The translations under genes and the position numbers were made by a program. Source: Gelatiniphilus marinus (lineage in GTDB: Bacteria; Bacteroidota; Bacteroidia; Flavobacteriales; Flavobacteriaceae). Taken from it: a stretch of DNA of 64,000 nt. The notes beneath the pieces were generated by a model. That model had not been told where the DNA came from and did not search any database. It saw only the letters and a list, made by a program, of their open reading frames with translations. Of this stretch, positions 36,829 to 46,676 are shown piece after piece; within the stretch, counting starts at the first letter, position 1, and every line of letters starts with the position of its first letter. The stretch is from assembly GCF_042678305.1 (NCBI RefSeq), contig NZ_JBHUDT010000003.1. One strand, given 5' to 3'.

Positions 36829-37968
36829 TTAACTGCTTCTTAATTTACGTACTTCTTCTTCTATTTTAGAGTACCACATCCTGTTTTTTATTTCCTTTGC
36901 GCTCTTTCTGTACATTGCTGCTTTTTTTGGGGCTTCCATTTTTTCAAAAACCTTGGCGATTGCCTCATAGGCGGGAACGTGCATGTTATTAATGTTTAAA
37001 GATGCCTTGAATTGCTCAATGGCTTCTTCATAAAATCCATCTTTAGCAAGTTGAATGCCTTCTTCAAATAGCTTTTCAAAGTCTTTTATATCGGATTGCA
37101 ATTGAAGGTTGATGACATCTTCTGATTTTAAGGTAACGAACGAACAGGGCACTTCGCGAATTACTTTTTCGGTAACGCTTCCCATAATCATACGGTTAAG
37201 CCCAGTGCGCCCATGGGTACCCATAACCATTAAGTCTATCTTTTTTGAAGCTACGGTTTTTAATATTTCTTGTGCTGGATTTCCCATTTTACTTTCCTTG
37301 GTAAAATTAACATCGACAAGATTGAACTTTTTCAAGAACGTTTCGTAGTCTGTGGCATGCTTTTCAAAACGTACTTTATTTTCTTTATCCAGATATTCTT
37401 GCGAACCAAACCATGACGAGGTCTGCTTTTCGCAAACACTTAAAACAACAAGCTCTGCATTGTAACGTCTGGCCATAACAATGGCATTGTTTAGCGCACG
37501 TTCAGATGAGTCAGAAAAATCTACAGGGCACAAAATAGTTTTAATATTAAGGTTTGTATTTTCTTTAATAACCAATACTGGCTTGTCACTGTTTTGAATA
37601 ATGCGCTGCGTTGTTGTGCCCAAAAGGAATTTACCATCTTCGGGGTGCGCGCCAGAGCCCGCCAAAATTAAGTTTGCGTTAACCGCTACCGCAGCTTTAA
37701 CAATAGCTTCGTGTGGCGAACCGTACCTGATTAAAGGCGCATCTACCTCTACGCCATGTTTTTTTAACCCATCGCTTGTTTTCTGCAAGTGGGCCAAGGC
37801 AGACTCGCCCACCTTGTCCTTGACCTTAGAGTCTAGCAAATCGTCTGGCAAGACATGAATAGGGATTAATTTAGAGTTGAAAGTTTTGGCTATATCAATA
37901 GCCGCGGATTCTAGGTTTTTTGAAGAATTGAAATCTTGAGCAAACAATACCTTTTCTAATATTTTCAT
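36829..37968 (-). CDS. Tandem universal stress protein with TPR tail
   Basis: 379 residues: two UspA domains (about 1-138 and 145-285) and a TPR-like helical tail (about 300-370). The second domain has the ATP-binding motif GTHGRTGLNRMIMGSVTE (G-x2-G-x9-G-S/T). The first has GSGAHPEDGKFLLGTTTQ, a variant of it. It is 21 bases before subunit A on the same strand, so it is probably the first gene of the ATPase operon. That suggests a role in energy or stress sensing tied to the ATPase (inference). Confidence 0.9.
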   Translation of the reverse strand: MKILEKVLFAQDFNSSKNLESAAIDIAKTFNSKLIPIHVLPDDLLDSKVKDKVGESALAHLQKTSDGLKKHGVEVDAPLIRYGSPHEAIVKAAVAVNANLILAGSGAHPEDGKFLLGTTTQRIIQNSDKPVLVIKENTNLNIKTILCPVDFSDSSERALNNAIVMARRYNAELVVLSVCEKQTSSWFGSQEYLDKENKVRFEKHATDYETFLKKFNLVDVNFTKESKMGNPAQEILKTVASKKIDLMVMGTHGRTGLNRMIMGSVTEKVIREVPCSFVTLKSEDVINLQLQSDIKDFEKLFEEGIQLAKDGFYEEAIEQFKASLNINNMHVPAYEAIAKVFEKMEAPKKAAMYRKSAKEIKNRMWYSKIEEEVRKLRSS

Positions 37969-38510
37969 AAGCTGTTACAATTTACTTTATTTAGCTAATT
38001 AAAACCAAGCGCCTTACAGTCGTTAAGTAAGATTTTTTTAACAAAATAGGCGTTTTTCGTTTATTCAAATTTAAGATAAATCTATTAGAAAACATAAAAA
38101 AAAGACAAGATTTACGACTTAAAACACACTATTAAATTAGTCCCGTTAAAAATAGATAAAACGGGTATGTTTTTAAGTTTTATTATTTGTAAGATACAAT
38201 ATGTTGGCCTATATTTAAGTCTTTAACCAATTGGCGGTTTTAAAAGACAGATTAAGTTTTTCCTGTTATATAAAACACTAGCAAATGCAAAAAAAATAGT
38301 CAATTAATTGCTTTTAAATTTAAACTTTTAGCAATGGTTTTTTTAAGTTTTTAAAGAAAAAAGAGAGACACATATTAAAACATCTAAAAATAAAAAATTT
38401 ATTGCGGATTTTTTGCCCTAGCCCTTTTTACAGTACAGCCAATTGCAAAGCTTAAAATAAAACCAATAGTTAACTGTAACGAATATTAATGCCATTTAAA
38501 AACAATAAGT
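37969..38510. other. Divergent intergenic region, no gene seen
   Basis: 540 AT-rich bases between the divergently oriented stress protein/ATPase operon and the succinate dehydrogenase operon. It must hold both promoters. A minus-strand TAAATTTG lies at about 38067-38074 without a TTG at the normal distance. No RNA gene or coding frame is evident. Confidence 0.4.
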
Positions 38511-39164
38511 ATGTATTTTAAAAAATCTATTATCGCACTTACTGGCTTATTTCTATGTATTTTTTTAATCGTGCATCTTTCTGCAAACTGTATTTTGGTA
38601 TTACCAAAAGATACTGCCAGAACTCTTTACAATGCCTATTCTACTAGCTTAAGAGAAAGTTTTGCAATAAATATTATAGCCTATGCGCTTTACCTATCTA
38701 TTATCTTACATGCGGTTTACGCCCTAATAATTACTTTAAAAAACCGAAAAGCAAAATCGCAACGGTATTTGGTAAATCGATTTAAGGAAAACAGCAGTTG
38801 GACCTCTCAAAACATGGGCCTTATTGGGGTTATGATTCTTTTATTTATAGTCGTACATTTAGCTAATTTCTGGGCTCGTATAAAACTAGGCATGGGAGAA
38901 ACCGTTCCTTTAGACACCCATGGCAACAAGGATGTTTATGAAGTTACATACAATCTTTTTCAGAACCCTTATTATGTGATATTTTACACCGTTTTAATGA
39001 TTCCTCTTGGGCTCCACCTTAACCATGGTTTAAAAAGCGCTTTTAAAACCTTAGGGTTCTATCATAAAAAAAAATTACGGCTATTATCCAAAATATCATT
39101 GATTTATGCCGCAATTATGGCTGTAGCCTTTGGCAGTATCCCATTTATTGTATTTTTAAAATAG
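38511..39164 (+). CDS. sdhC: Succinate dehydrogenase/fumarate reductase cytochrome b subunit (diheme)
   Basis: 217 residues with five membrane helices, the type B plan. Four histidines, H22, H67, H116 and H169 (or H172), sit in helices at the positions expected for two b hemes (Wolinella FrdC has H44, H93, H143, H182). It anchors the complex and exchanges electrons with menaquinone. ATG at 38511; sdhA begins seven bases after the stop. Confidence 0.92.
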   Translation: MYFKKSIIALTGLFLCIFLIVHLSANCILVLPKDTARTLYNAYSTSLRESFAINIIAYALYLSIILHAVYALIITLKNRKAKSQRYLVNRFKENSSWTSQNMGLIGVMILLFIVVHLANFWARIKLGMGETVPLDTHGNKDVYEVTYNLFQNPYYVIFYTVLMIPLGLHLNHGLKSAFKTLGFYHKKKLRLLSKISLIYAAIMAVAFGSIPFIVFLK

Positions 39165-39171
39165 ACGCAAC

Positions 39172-41079
39172 ATGCTAAATCCTAAAATTCCAGACGGCCC
39201 ATTAGAAAAGAAGTGGCGTAATTATCAGATAAAATCTCAACTGATTAATCCTGCCAACAAGAAAAAACTAAACGTTATTGTAGTTGGCTCTGGTTTAGCT
39301 GGTGCCGGAGCTGCCGCGACATTAGCAGAATTGGGCTACGATGTAAAATGCTTTTGTTACCAAGACTCTGCGCGAAGAGCACATTCCGTGGCTGCCCAAG
39401 GCGGTATTAATGCTGCAAAAAACTATCAGCACGACGGAGATAGTGTGTGGCGCATGTTTTATGACACCTTAAAAGGAGGTGATTTTAGATCGCGCGAAGC
39501 CAATACATATAGGTTAGCAGAATTATCGGCACCACTAATAGATCACTACGTACAACAAGGCGTGCCCTTTGCTCGCGAATATGGCGGTGTACTGGTAAAC
39601 AGAAGCTTTGGAGGCGTACAAGTACAACGCACGTTTTACGCACGCGGACAAACGGGACAGCAACTTTTACTGGCAGCCTACTCACAATTATACAAAATGA
39701 AACGGGCTAAAAAAGTACAAATGTTCGCGCGACATGAAATGCTAGATCTGGTCGTTATAAAAGGAAAAGCCAAAGGCATAATTGCCAGAGATTTGGTTTC
39801 TGGAGAATTAAAACGATTTGCAGCAGATGCCGTAGTTTTAGCAACAGGAGGCTACTCGAGGGTGTTTCGGCTCTCAACGTTGGCTATAGGTTGCAACGGT
39901 AGCGCTATTTGGAAAGCCCATAAACGTGGTGCGTATTTTGCAGCACCAAGCTTTACCCAAATACACCCTACGGCACTACCCCAAACCAGCGAAGCACAGT
40001 CAAAATTAACGTTAATGTCTGAGTCGTTAAGAAACGATGGGCGGATTTGGGTGCCCAAAAACAAAGACGACAACCGAAGCGCCAACAACATACCAGAAAA
40101 CGAAAGAGATTATTACCTAGAGCGCCGTTACCCAAGTTTTGGAAACTTAGCACCACGAGATATTGCTTCTAGAGCAGCCAAAGAACGAATAGACGCAGGT
40201 TATGGCACAGGGCGACTTAAAAATGCCGTTTACCTTGATTTTAAACACGCCATAAAACGCCTTGGCTTACAAACCATAAAAGACAGATATGGCAATCTTT
40301 TTAAAATGTATAAAAAAATTACTGGCGTAGATGCCTACCAAGAACCAATGCAAATATCGCCTGCCGCTCACTTTTCTATGGGAGGACTCTGGGTAGATTA
40401 CGAATTAATGACCACCATACCAGGGCTATATGCCATTGGCGAATGTAACTTCTCAGACCACGGCGCCAACCGCTTGGGCGCCAATTCTTTATTGCAAGCA
40501 AGTATAGACGGCTATTTTGTGCTGCCAAACACCATTAACAACTATCTTGCAAGTGCCTTAAAAGAAGAGCAGCCCTCTGTGGCGCATCCTGAATTTGATA
40601 AGGTTGAAAAAGAAATTGAAAAGCAAATTGAAAAACTACTCACCATAAAAGGCACTAAAACCGTAGATCATTTTCATCGAGAATTAGGCAAGGTTATGTG
40701 GCAAGAATGTGCCATGAGCAGAAATAAGGAGGGCTTGAAAAACGCCATTTCTAAAATTAAAGACATACGAAAAGCCTTTTGGAAAGAAGTCTGTGTTACC
40801 GGAGGCCACAAGGAAATGAATACCGAACTGGAAAAGGCACTACGTCTGGCAGATTTTATAGAGTTGGGCATACTTATGTGTACTGATGCCCTGCAACGCG
40901 AAGAATCTTGTGGCGCACACTTTAGAGAAGAATACCAAACCAAAGATGGAGAAGCCATGAGATTAGACGATACGTTTTCATATGTATCGGCATGGGCTTA
41001 TAACAACGGTGATTTTAAACTTTATAAAGAAGAGTTAGAATTTGAACATATAAAACCTTCTGTAAGAAGCTACAAATAA
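39172..41079 (+). CDS. sdhA: Succinate dehydrogenase/fumarate reductase flavoprotein
   Basis: 635 residues. An N-terminal Rossmann motif VVGSGLAGAGAAATLAELGYDV is shortened here to its GSGLAGAG core. H71 in RRAHSVAAQGG is the covalent FAD site, followed by HPTALP, active-site region RDIASRAAKERID and the FAD-binding GECNFSDHGANRLGANSLL (core 'HGANRLGANS'). It oxidises succinate or reduces fumarate; the direction cannot be decided from sequence. Middle gene of the C-A-B operon. Confidence 0.97.
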   Translation: MLNPKIPDGPLEKKWRNYQIKSQLINPANKKKLNVIVVGSGLAGAGAAATLAELGYDVKCFCYQDSARRAHSVAAQGGINAAKNYQHDGDSVWRMFYDTLKGGDFRSREANTYRLAELSAPLIDHYVQQGVPFAREYGGVLVNRSFGGVQVQRTFYARGQTGQQLLLAAYSQLYKMKRAKKVQMFARHEMLDLVVIKGKAKGIIARDLVSGELKRFAADAVVLATGGYSRVFRLSTLAIGCNGSAIWKAHKRGAYFAAPSFTQIHPTALPQTSEAQSKLTLMSESLRNDGRIWVPKNKDDNRSANNIPENERDYYLERRYPSFGNLAPRDIASRAAKERIDAGYGTGRLKNAVYLDFKHAIKRLGLQTIKDRYGNLFKMYKKITGVDAYQEPMQISPAAHFSMGGLWVDYELMTTIPGLYAIGECNFSDHGANRLGANSLLQASIDGYFVLPNTINNYLASALKEEQPSVAHPEFDKVEKEIEKQIEKLLTIKGTKTVDHFHRELGKVMWQECAMSRNKEGLKNAISKIKDIRKAFWKEVCVTGGHKEMNTELEKALRLADFIELGILMCTDALQREESCGAHFREEYQTKDGEAMRLDDTFSYVSAWAYNNGDFKLYKEELEFEHIKPSVRSYK

Positions 41080-41108
41080 TTGCAATAACAGCTAAATTTA
41101 AAAGACCA

Positions 41109-41852
41109 ATGCGAGTAACATTCAAAATATGGAGGCAAGACCATGCTAATGCAAAAGGCAGCTTTAAAACATACGAAATCGATCAACTAACCGAAGACAT
41201 GTCTTTTTTAGAAGCTCTAGATCATCTTAACGAACAGTTGGTAACAAAAAAAGAAAAGGTAATTGCTTTCGAATACGATTGTAGAGAAGGCATCTGCGGC
41301 CAATGTGGTGTTTTTATAAACGGCAGAGCCCATGGCCCACACAACAACATAACTACCTGCCAATTGCACATGCGTAGTTTTAAAGACGGCGAAACCATTA
41401 TTGTTGAACCTTGGAGAGCCGCAGCTTTTCCTGTAATTAAAGACCTTGTAGTGGACCGATCTGCACTAGATAGAATTATAGAGCATGGGGGCTATATAAG
41501 TGCAAAAACAGGTACAGCCGCAGAGGCCAATGCTATTCTTATTGGTAAAGATATCTCTGACAAGGCTATGGATGCCGCTGCCTGTATTGGCTGTGGTGCT
41601 TGTGTTGCCACCTGCAAAAATGCTTCAGCCGCCCTTTTTACCTCTGCAAAAATAAACCACCTTAACAGTTTGCCCCAAGGCCAACCGGAAGGTACAACAC
41701 GAGTTATGGAAATGACCCAACAAATGGAACTTGAGGGTTTTGGTAGCTGCACGTTTACAGGAGCCTGCGAAATAGAATGCCCTGAAAATATATCAATTTT
41801 AAATATTGCCGAAATGAATGCCAAAAGAATTAAGGCTAAATTATTTAGTTAG
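41109..41852 (+). CDS. sdhB: Succinate dehydrogenase/fumarate reductase iron-sulfur subunit
   Basis: 247 residues. The [2Fe-2S] ligands are C58, C63, C66 and C84, the [4Fe-4S] group is CIGCGACVATC (C159-C169), and a further set follows in GSCTFTGACEIECP. It passes electrons from FAD to the hemes of SdhC. Last gene of the operon, 29 bases after sdhA. Confidence 0.97.
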   Translation: MRVTFKIWRQDHANAKGSFKTYEIDQLTEDMSFLEALDHLNEQLVTKKEKVIAFEYDCREGICGQCGVFINGRAHGPHNNITTCQLHMRSFKDGETIIVEPWRAAAFPVIKDLVVDRSALDRIIEHGGYISAKTGTAAEANAILIGKDISDKAMDAAACIGCGACVATCKNASAALFTSAKINHLNSLPQGQPEGTTRVMEMTQQMELEGFGSCTFTGACEIECPENISILNIAEMNAKRIKAKLFS

Positions 41853-42348
41853 GCTGCTATTATTAGTAATTTATCGCATCTGCTTTTTAAAATTAAAAAA
41901 CAGAGCCTAATTTAAAATATAAAAACTATTTGGAAAGATTGATGATTTACTCAAATCCTTTTTATTCTGAACCCATTATCATGCAACAATAAAAAAACTC
42001 CGGTTCTCTGTAAAACCTTGTCTTTACTAGTAGCAGAAATTCAACTCCAAGCAACCGCCTAAAACTAACTTGAAAACATAACCGGGTGTAGTTTTTTTGG
42101 TCTATTTTAACAAAGCCGTGTACGTAATTACGCTCGCTTATTTAGTAATTTGTCACTCAAACAAAATACACAATTATTATTAAAAATCAATTTTATTTTC
42201 AAAATAAGGCAACCCCTAGTACTCGCTTACAAATCTACAAGACTATATAAATCGCTTAAATTGTTTTAACTGATATTTATCATATTGCAATTCAATACGA
42301 AGGAATATTTTTATATCAATTTATTTTTTTTTAACTAAAACTTAATCC
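41853..42348 (+). other. Intergenic, no gene seen
   Basis: About 500 bases between sdhB and the T9SS protein. TTG near 42287 followed by TATTTTTA is an imperfect promoter for the downstream gene. No coding frame or RNA gene was found. Confidence 0.35.
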
Positions 42349-44769
42349 ATGTCAAAAAATTACATTTCCCTCGTTTTTTTATTTTTATTTTATTTTAACA
42401 GTATAACAGCACAAACTGTAGTAAACATACCCGACCCTAATTTTGAACAGGCTCTTATTGATTTAGGTATAGATTCTGATGAAACTTTAAATGGAAAAAT
42501 TCTGTATTATGATGCATATTCTGTTAGTAGCTTAGATGTGTCTAACAAAAATATAAGCGATTTATCAGGACTAGGTAGTTTTGAGAATCTAACATATTTA
42601 GATTTAAGCAATAACAACTTTGATCGTTTGGAGTTAGACATGCCGAACCTTGTTTCTTTAAATATTGATAATAACCCCTTAGTTTTTTTAACAATACGGA
42701 ACTCAAATCTTTCAAATTTAAATATTAGTACTAATACCAAGTTAAAACAATTATTGCTATACAATAACCCATTAACGAGTATAGATCTTAGCCAAAATAT
42801 AGATCTGGAATTAATAGATATTATGAATTCTCCAATAAACTCAATAGATATTAGCCAAAACCCTAATTTATTGTTTTTTAGCAGCATAAACAATAGTGAG
42901 CTTACGTATGTAGATTTAAGAAATGGCAATAACAACCTATTAACTAGACTAGATGTAGTTAATAGCCCTTTATTAACCTGTATTTATGTAGATAATGCCA
43001 TAGCGGCTAATGCAGGGCAAGCACCCTACACAGAATGGCGTAAAGATAACATTGCCACATATAGAACGGAGTCCTGCGATTACGACATAGCACTTTCAGT
43101 AGATAAAACGACACTATTAGAAAATGGCGAACAAGCTACAATAACAGCAACCCTTAACGAATTCAATCCAACCGAAGATGTTACAATAAACCTTACAGTA
43201 TCAGGAACTGCAGCTATTACAAACTATACTTTAAGTTCAAATACAATAATAATACCTTCAGGTCAACTTACTGCATCTGTTACCATTACCGCAAATGAAG
43301 ATGAAATGGATTCTGACAAAACCGTAATTATTGATGTTGAATCTGTAGAACAAGCCGATGAATTAACAGAACAGCAATTGATATTCACTATAAAGCATAT
43401 TAATGATGCGCCTACAGATATTACTTTAAACCCCATGTCTTTTGAAGAAAATAATATAATAAACGAAATATCTACAATAACCGTAACTGATATTGATGAT
43501 GCATCTCATACCATTACATTAGTAGATGGTAATGGAAGTGATGATAATAGTTTTTTTAGTATTTCTGGAAATACACTTTCAAAAAATGTGGTTTTTGATT
43601 ATGAAGCAAAAAAAGAATACTTTATTAGAGTAAAGGCCGAAGATGCCGAAGGTTTATTTATTGAGAAAGCGCTAATAGTATCTGTAATTAATTTAAATGA
43701 TATTGTTATTACTGGAGATGCATCTTATACTTATTGCGGAAACGATGAAATAGGATCTATACAAACATCCATCGAGCAATATGTGCCACCATTATCCTTT
43801 AGCTGGTCTTCAGGTGAAACAACCCAGAATATTACAAATAAAACAAGTGGTATTTACACTTTAACTGTTACAGATGGAGCAGGTATGGTTTTGGCAAAAG
43901 ATTTTGAAATTGAGACAAGGCCTATTTATAACAATTTAAATATTTGTTATGTAACGAGCGACAATGTTGATTCTGATTATAACAGAATATTTATAAACAA
44001 CAAAGATGCCTATAATATTGATAAAGTCCAGATACTAAGAGAAGGCAGTGTAAGTAACGAATATGAAATCATTGGAGAAATTAATCCCGATGAAGAATCA
44101 TACCTTGACACTACTTCAGACAACAGAACAGTTAGTTATAACTATAAAGTTAGGTTTAAGGATAAATGTGGTAATTTATCAGAATCAAGTCCATTACATC
44201 AAACCATATTATTGCAAGCCAATAGAGCAGCTGATGGCAGTATTAATTTAAACTGGAGTGAATATGCTGGATTAACCTATAGCACATATAATATTTATAG
44301 AAAAGAAAACAACAACGAGTTTGAATTAATAACATCCCTTTCATCAAATAATTTAGCCTATAATGATAAAGACGCTAACTCGAATACTATATCATACACT
44401 TATTTTATTGGCATTAATTTAAGTAACCCCTGCGATTTCACAATATCTAATAAGAGGTCAAAATCTTTCATTACTAATAATCTTATAAAATCTAATTTTA
44501 AAAGTTTCGATTCAACCCTAAGCGACAATGAAGCGTTAATTGAAAAAACCAATTCTATCTACCCAAATCCAACAAATGGCCTGCTTTATATTAAAGGCAA
44601 CATTTTTAAAATAAGATCTATAGATGTGTATTCTACATTTGGCCAAAAAGTTTTGCAGATTAAAGATAATTTCAGAGAGATTGACTTATCCAATTTGCAA
44701 TCGGCTTTGTACTTAATTAAAGTAAATACAGATCAATCAACAACGACTTATAGGGTTATTAAAAAATAA
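42349..44769 (+). CDS. Secreted LRR / Calx-beta / cadherin-like protein with T9SS sorting tail
   Basis: 806 residues. Signal peptide (about 1-21, ending ITAQ). Residues about 50-215 are leucine-rich repeats of the LxxLxLSxN type. About 235-340 is a Calx-beta-like domain (ENGEQATITATL, DSDKTVIIDV). About 355-450 is cadherin-like with DYEAKKEYFIRVKAED. Fibronectin-like repeats follow. The end has SIYPNPTNGLLYIKG and ...LYLIKVNTDQSTTTYRVIKK, the type A sorting domain for the type IX secretion system. Probably surface-attached and adhesive. It stands alone, with a terminator behind it. Confidence 0.85.
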   Translation: MSKNYISLVFLFLFYFNSITAQTVVNIPDPNFEQALIDLGIDSDETLNGKILYYDAYSVSSLDVSNKNISDLSGLGSFENLTYLDLSNNNFDRLELDMPNLVSLNIDNNPLVFLTIRNSNLSNLNISTNTKLKQLLLYNNPLTSIDLSQNIDLELIDIMNSPINSIDISQNPNLLFFSSINNSELTYVDLRNGNNNLLTRLDVVNSPLLTCIYVDNAIAANAGQAPYTEWRKDNIATYRTESCDYDIALSVDKTTLLENGEQATITATLNEFNPTEDVTINLTVSGTAAITNYTLSSNTIIIPSGQLTASVTITANEDEMDSDKTVIIDVESVEQADELTEQQLIFTIKHINDAPTDITLNPMSFEENNIINEISTITVTDIDDASHTITLVDGNGSDDNSFFSISGNTLSKNVVFDYEAKKEYFIRVKAEDAEGLFIEKALIVSVINLNDIVITGDASYTYCGNDEIGSIQTSIEQYVPPLSFSWSSGETTQNITNKTSGIYTLTVTDGAGMVLAKDFEIETRPIYNNLNICYVTSDNVDSDYNRIFINNKDAYNIDKVQILREGSVSNEYEIIGEINPDEESYLDTTSDNRTVSYNYKVRFKDKCGNLSESSPLHQTILLQANRAADGSINLNWSEYAGLTYSTYNIYRKENNNEFELITSLSSNNLAYNDKDANSNTISYTYFIGINLSNPCDFTISNKRSKSFITNNLIKSNFKSFDSTLSDNEALIEKTNSIYPNPTNGLLYIKGNIFKIRSIDVYSTFGQKVLQIKDNFREIDLSNLQSALYLIKVNTDQSTTTYRVIKK

Positions 44770-44817
44770 ATTTAAAATTCAATTGACTTAATAATAGTCT
44801 ATAAAATAAACCAAAAA

Positions 44818-44847
44818 AGCCGTCTTATTTATCTAAATGAGACGGCT
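44818..44847 (+). terminator. Terminator after the T9SS protein
   Basis: AGCCGTCTTATT (44818-44829) pairs with AATGAGACGGCT (44836-44847), 12 pairs with one G-T, six-base loop, followed by a T-rich stretch. It lies about 50 bases past the stop codon. Confidence 0.7.
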
Positions 44848-44879
44848 TCTTATATTTAACCAAGTACAAAATACTCGTT

Positions 44880-44895
44880 GTCGGGGTGGCAGGAT
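44880..44895 (-). other. tRNA 3'-end-like fragment, possible attachment-site remnant
   Basis: GTCGGGGTGGCAGGAT, read on the minus strand as ATCCTGCCACCCCGAC, equals the T-arm/acceptor end common in bacterial tRNAs. No other tRNA part is present. It stands exactly where the conserved genes end and the accessory island begins, which fits an att site left by integration into a tRNA gene. No second copy was found in the window. Confidence 0.35.
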
Positions 44896-45073
44896 GATAA
44901 CTAAACTGCCACTATGTAGTAAAATTAATACTTCCAGAAGCAGACTAAAACAGTGTTAACCGAATTGTAGACCTATCTGTTAGTTTGAAATAGTATTATT
45001 TATCTGAACGTCTTACTACAAATTTACAATTTTAACTCCATTAAAACCAGTCAATTTGTATCAAATATTATGA

Positions 45074-45271
45074 TTAATCTATTAAATATTTGTTGACAAT
45101 TTCCTCTTCTATTCCGCTGTATTCAACAAACTCTTTTATTGTGACGAATTGGTAGGATTCTTTTCCAAAGTAGTTTCTAATATCATTTAAAAGCTTACGC
45201 CCATAGCGTTCACTTCGTCCTGTGATACGCTGAATATCCTTTGGGTATATGCAAGCTCTTTTTGGGGTCAT
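45074..45271 (-). CDS. Small predicted DNA-binding protein
   Basis: 65 residues: PKDIQRITGRSERYGRKLLNDI looks like a helix-turn-helix (residues about 10-31), followed by VTIKEFVEYSGIEEEIVNKYL, a second helical pair. Small proteins of this kind are common near mobile regions in Bacteroidota. It reads away from the phage-like cassette downstream, with a strongly structured stretch between them. It may regulate that cassette (inference). Confidence 0.6.
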   Translation of the reverse strand: MTPKRACIYPKDIQRITGRSERYGRKLLNDIRNYFGKESYQFVTIKEFVEYSGIEEEIVNKYLID

Positions 45272-45341
45272 AATACTTTATCTATGCTTTATCCTTACAC
45301 CATCCATACTTCATTATTTTATGATTATGGTGATGATGATG

Positions 45342-45446
45342 CGTTGTTAAAATGTTGGAAATCCCGATAGGGTTTTCAATATTTTAATGACGTTTTTGGT
45401 TGTATCGGAATGGATGACCGAAAACGGCATTTGATTTTTAACAACG
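45342..45446. repeat. Cruciform-type palindromic element A (attC-like or structured RNA)
   Basis: Outer arms CGTTGTTAAAA (45342-45352) and TTTTAACAACG (45436-45446) are perfect complements. Inside are two more hairpins: one with a GATA loop in about 45349-45386, and CGTTTTTGGT (45391-45400) with ACCGAAAACG (45417-45426), one G-T pair. The outer motif TAACAACGTG recurs in element B near 48430. It lies just before the KQTG-protein cassette. Confidence 0.5.
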
Positions 45447-45495
45447 TGCTATAAAATTACGTGATTTGGTTTCATTAATCAAAAAACGAATTATT

Positions 45496-46251
45496 ATGGC
45501 AAAACAAACTGGTATTATTAAACTGAAAGGAACTATCGGTGGTATTTCCTTTTACAAAACGACTGACGGACATCTAGCACGTGAAAAAGGCGGTGTGGAT
45601 GCCAATCGTATTGCTAACGATCCTGCGTTTCAGAGAACACGTGAAAATGGGTCTGAATTTGGCCGTGCCGGTAAGGGTGGTAAAGTATTACGAAATGCTA
45701 TTCGTATTCTTTTACAAAATGCAAAGGACAAACGTGTGGTTTCACGTTTAACTAAAACACTTGTAGCGATTACCAAAACTGACACCACTAATGAGAGAGG
45801 ATCTAGAACACTTCAAGATGGGAATTTAAGCTTGTTAGAAAACTTTGAATTTAATCTGAATGGAAAGTTAGGCACAACACTTTTCACCCCGTTTACGAAT
45901 GCTTTTGACCGTGTTTCTGGGGATGCAATTGTGAACCTTGATGCGTTTTCTCCAACGGTAAGAATTGCAGCTCCAACTGGAACAACCCATTTTAAGGTGG
46001 TAATGGGTGCTTCTGAATTGGATTTTGAGAATGAAACCTCAACTTTTGAAAATGATGAGACTGCCATTCTTCCATATACAGCTGATGATACTGCTGTTAT
46101 TGCCTTAACAGCTTCTTTGACCGCTAACTCAACTTTACCTGTTGTTCAGGTGTTGGGAATTGAGTTTTACCAAGAGGTAAACGGACAGATGTACGAGCTT
46201 AAGAATGGTGCTTACAACGCTTTGGCAGTTGTTATTGTAGATACGCCGTAA
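45496..46251 (+). CDS. Conserved KQTG/GTIGGISFYK protein, unknown function, phage-like cassette
   Basis: 251 residues from ATG at 45496; a TTG ten codons upstream is less likely. The N-terminus (AKQTGIIKLKGTIGGISFYK) is followed by HLAREKGGVD and a basic region with FGRAGKGGKVLRNAIR. The C-terminal half is beta-rich and lacks a signal peptide. I have seen similar starts in flavobacterial accessory regions but know no function. The basic N-terminal arm followed by a beta domain would suit a virion or particle structural protein, which is speculation. It is followed after two bases by a DUF5675 gene and then two holin-like peptides. Confidence 0.75.
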   Translation: MAKQTGIIKLKGTIGGISFYKTTDGHLAREKGGVDANRIANDPAFQRTRENGSEFGRAGKGGKVLRNAIRILLQNAKDKRVVSRLTKTLVAITKTDTTNERGSRTLQDGNLSLLENFEFNLNGKLGTTLFTPFTNAFDRVSGDAIVNLDAFSPTVRIAAPTGTTHFKVVMGASELDFENETSTFENDETAILPYTADDTAVIALTASLTANSTLPVVQVLGIEFYQEVNGQMYELKNGAYNALAVVIVDTP

Positions 46252-46253
46252 GT

Positions 46254-46676
46254 ATGGAATTAGTGCTGCATAGAGCCTATTTTAAAGAGGGCACCAATGG
46301 TGCTCTCTTTAATTCTGGCAAGTTTCTTTGTCATACCATTGAACTGCCCTGGAACAATAACAAGCGAAACATTTCCTGCATTCCTGAAGGTACTTATGAA
46401 GTTGAACCACGTTTTTCAAAACGGTTTAAGCATCATTTGATTTTGAAGGCTGTAAAAGGTAGAAGTTTTATTCTCTTTCATCCTGCGAATGATGCCTTAA
46501 AAGAGCTTCAAGGTTGTATTGCTCCAGTAACTTATTTGAGTGGTGTTGGAAAAGGGATTTACTCTAAAAATGCTATGCAAAAACTGTTGTCTTTGGTATA
46601 TCAAGCTAAAGACAGAAAAGAACAAATCTTATTAACTATTAAATCACAAAATCATGAACATCTTAGAACGTTATAA
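46254..46676 (+). CDS. DUF5675-family protein
   Basis: 140 residues. TNGALFNSGKFLCHTIELPW, CIPEGTYEVEPRFSKRFKHH and HPANDALKELQGCIAP are strong DUF5675 markers. The two cysteines (in CHTIELPW and GCIAP) and the His of FHPAND are conserved. The fold may be L,D-transpeptidase-like, so a cell-wall role is conceivable (inference). Close coupling to the KQTG protein gene and overlap of its end (23 bases) with the next frame suggest one operon. Confidence 0.85.
   Translation: MELVLHRAYFKEGTNGALFNSGKFLCHTIELPWNNNKRNISCIPEGTYEVEPRFSKRFKHHLILKAVKGRSFILFHPANDALKELQGCIAPVTYLSGVGKGIYSKNAMQKLLSLVYQAKDRKEQILLTIKSQNHEHLRTL

Noticed and set aside
38511..41852. Specific call as fumarate reductase
   Set aside because: Type B diheme SdhCAB complexes work in either direction; sequence alone does not separate succinate dehydrogenase from fumarate reductase.
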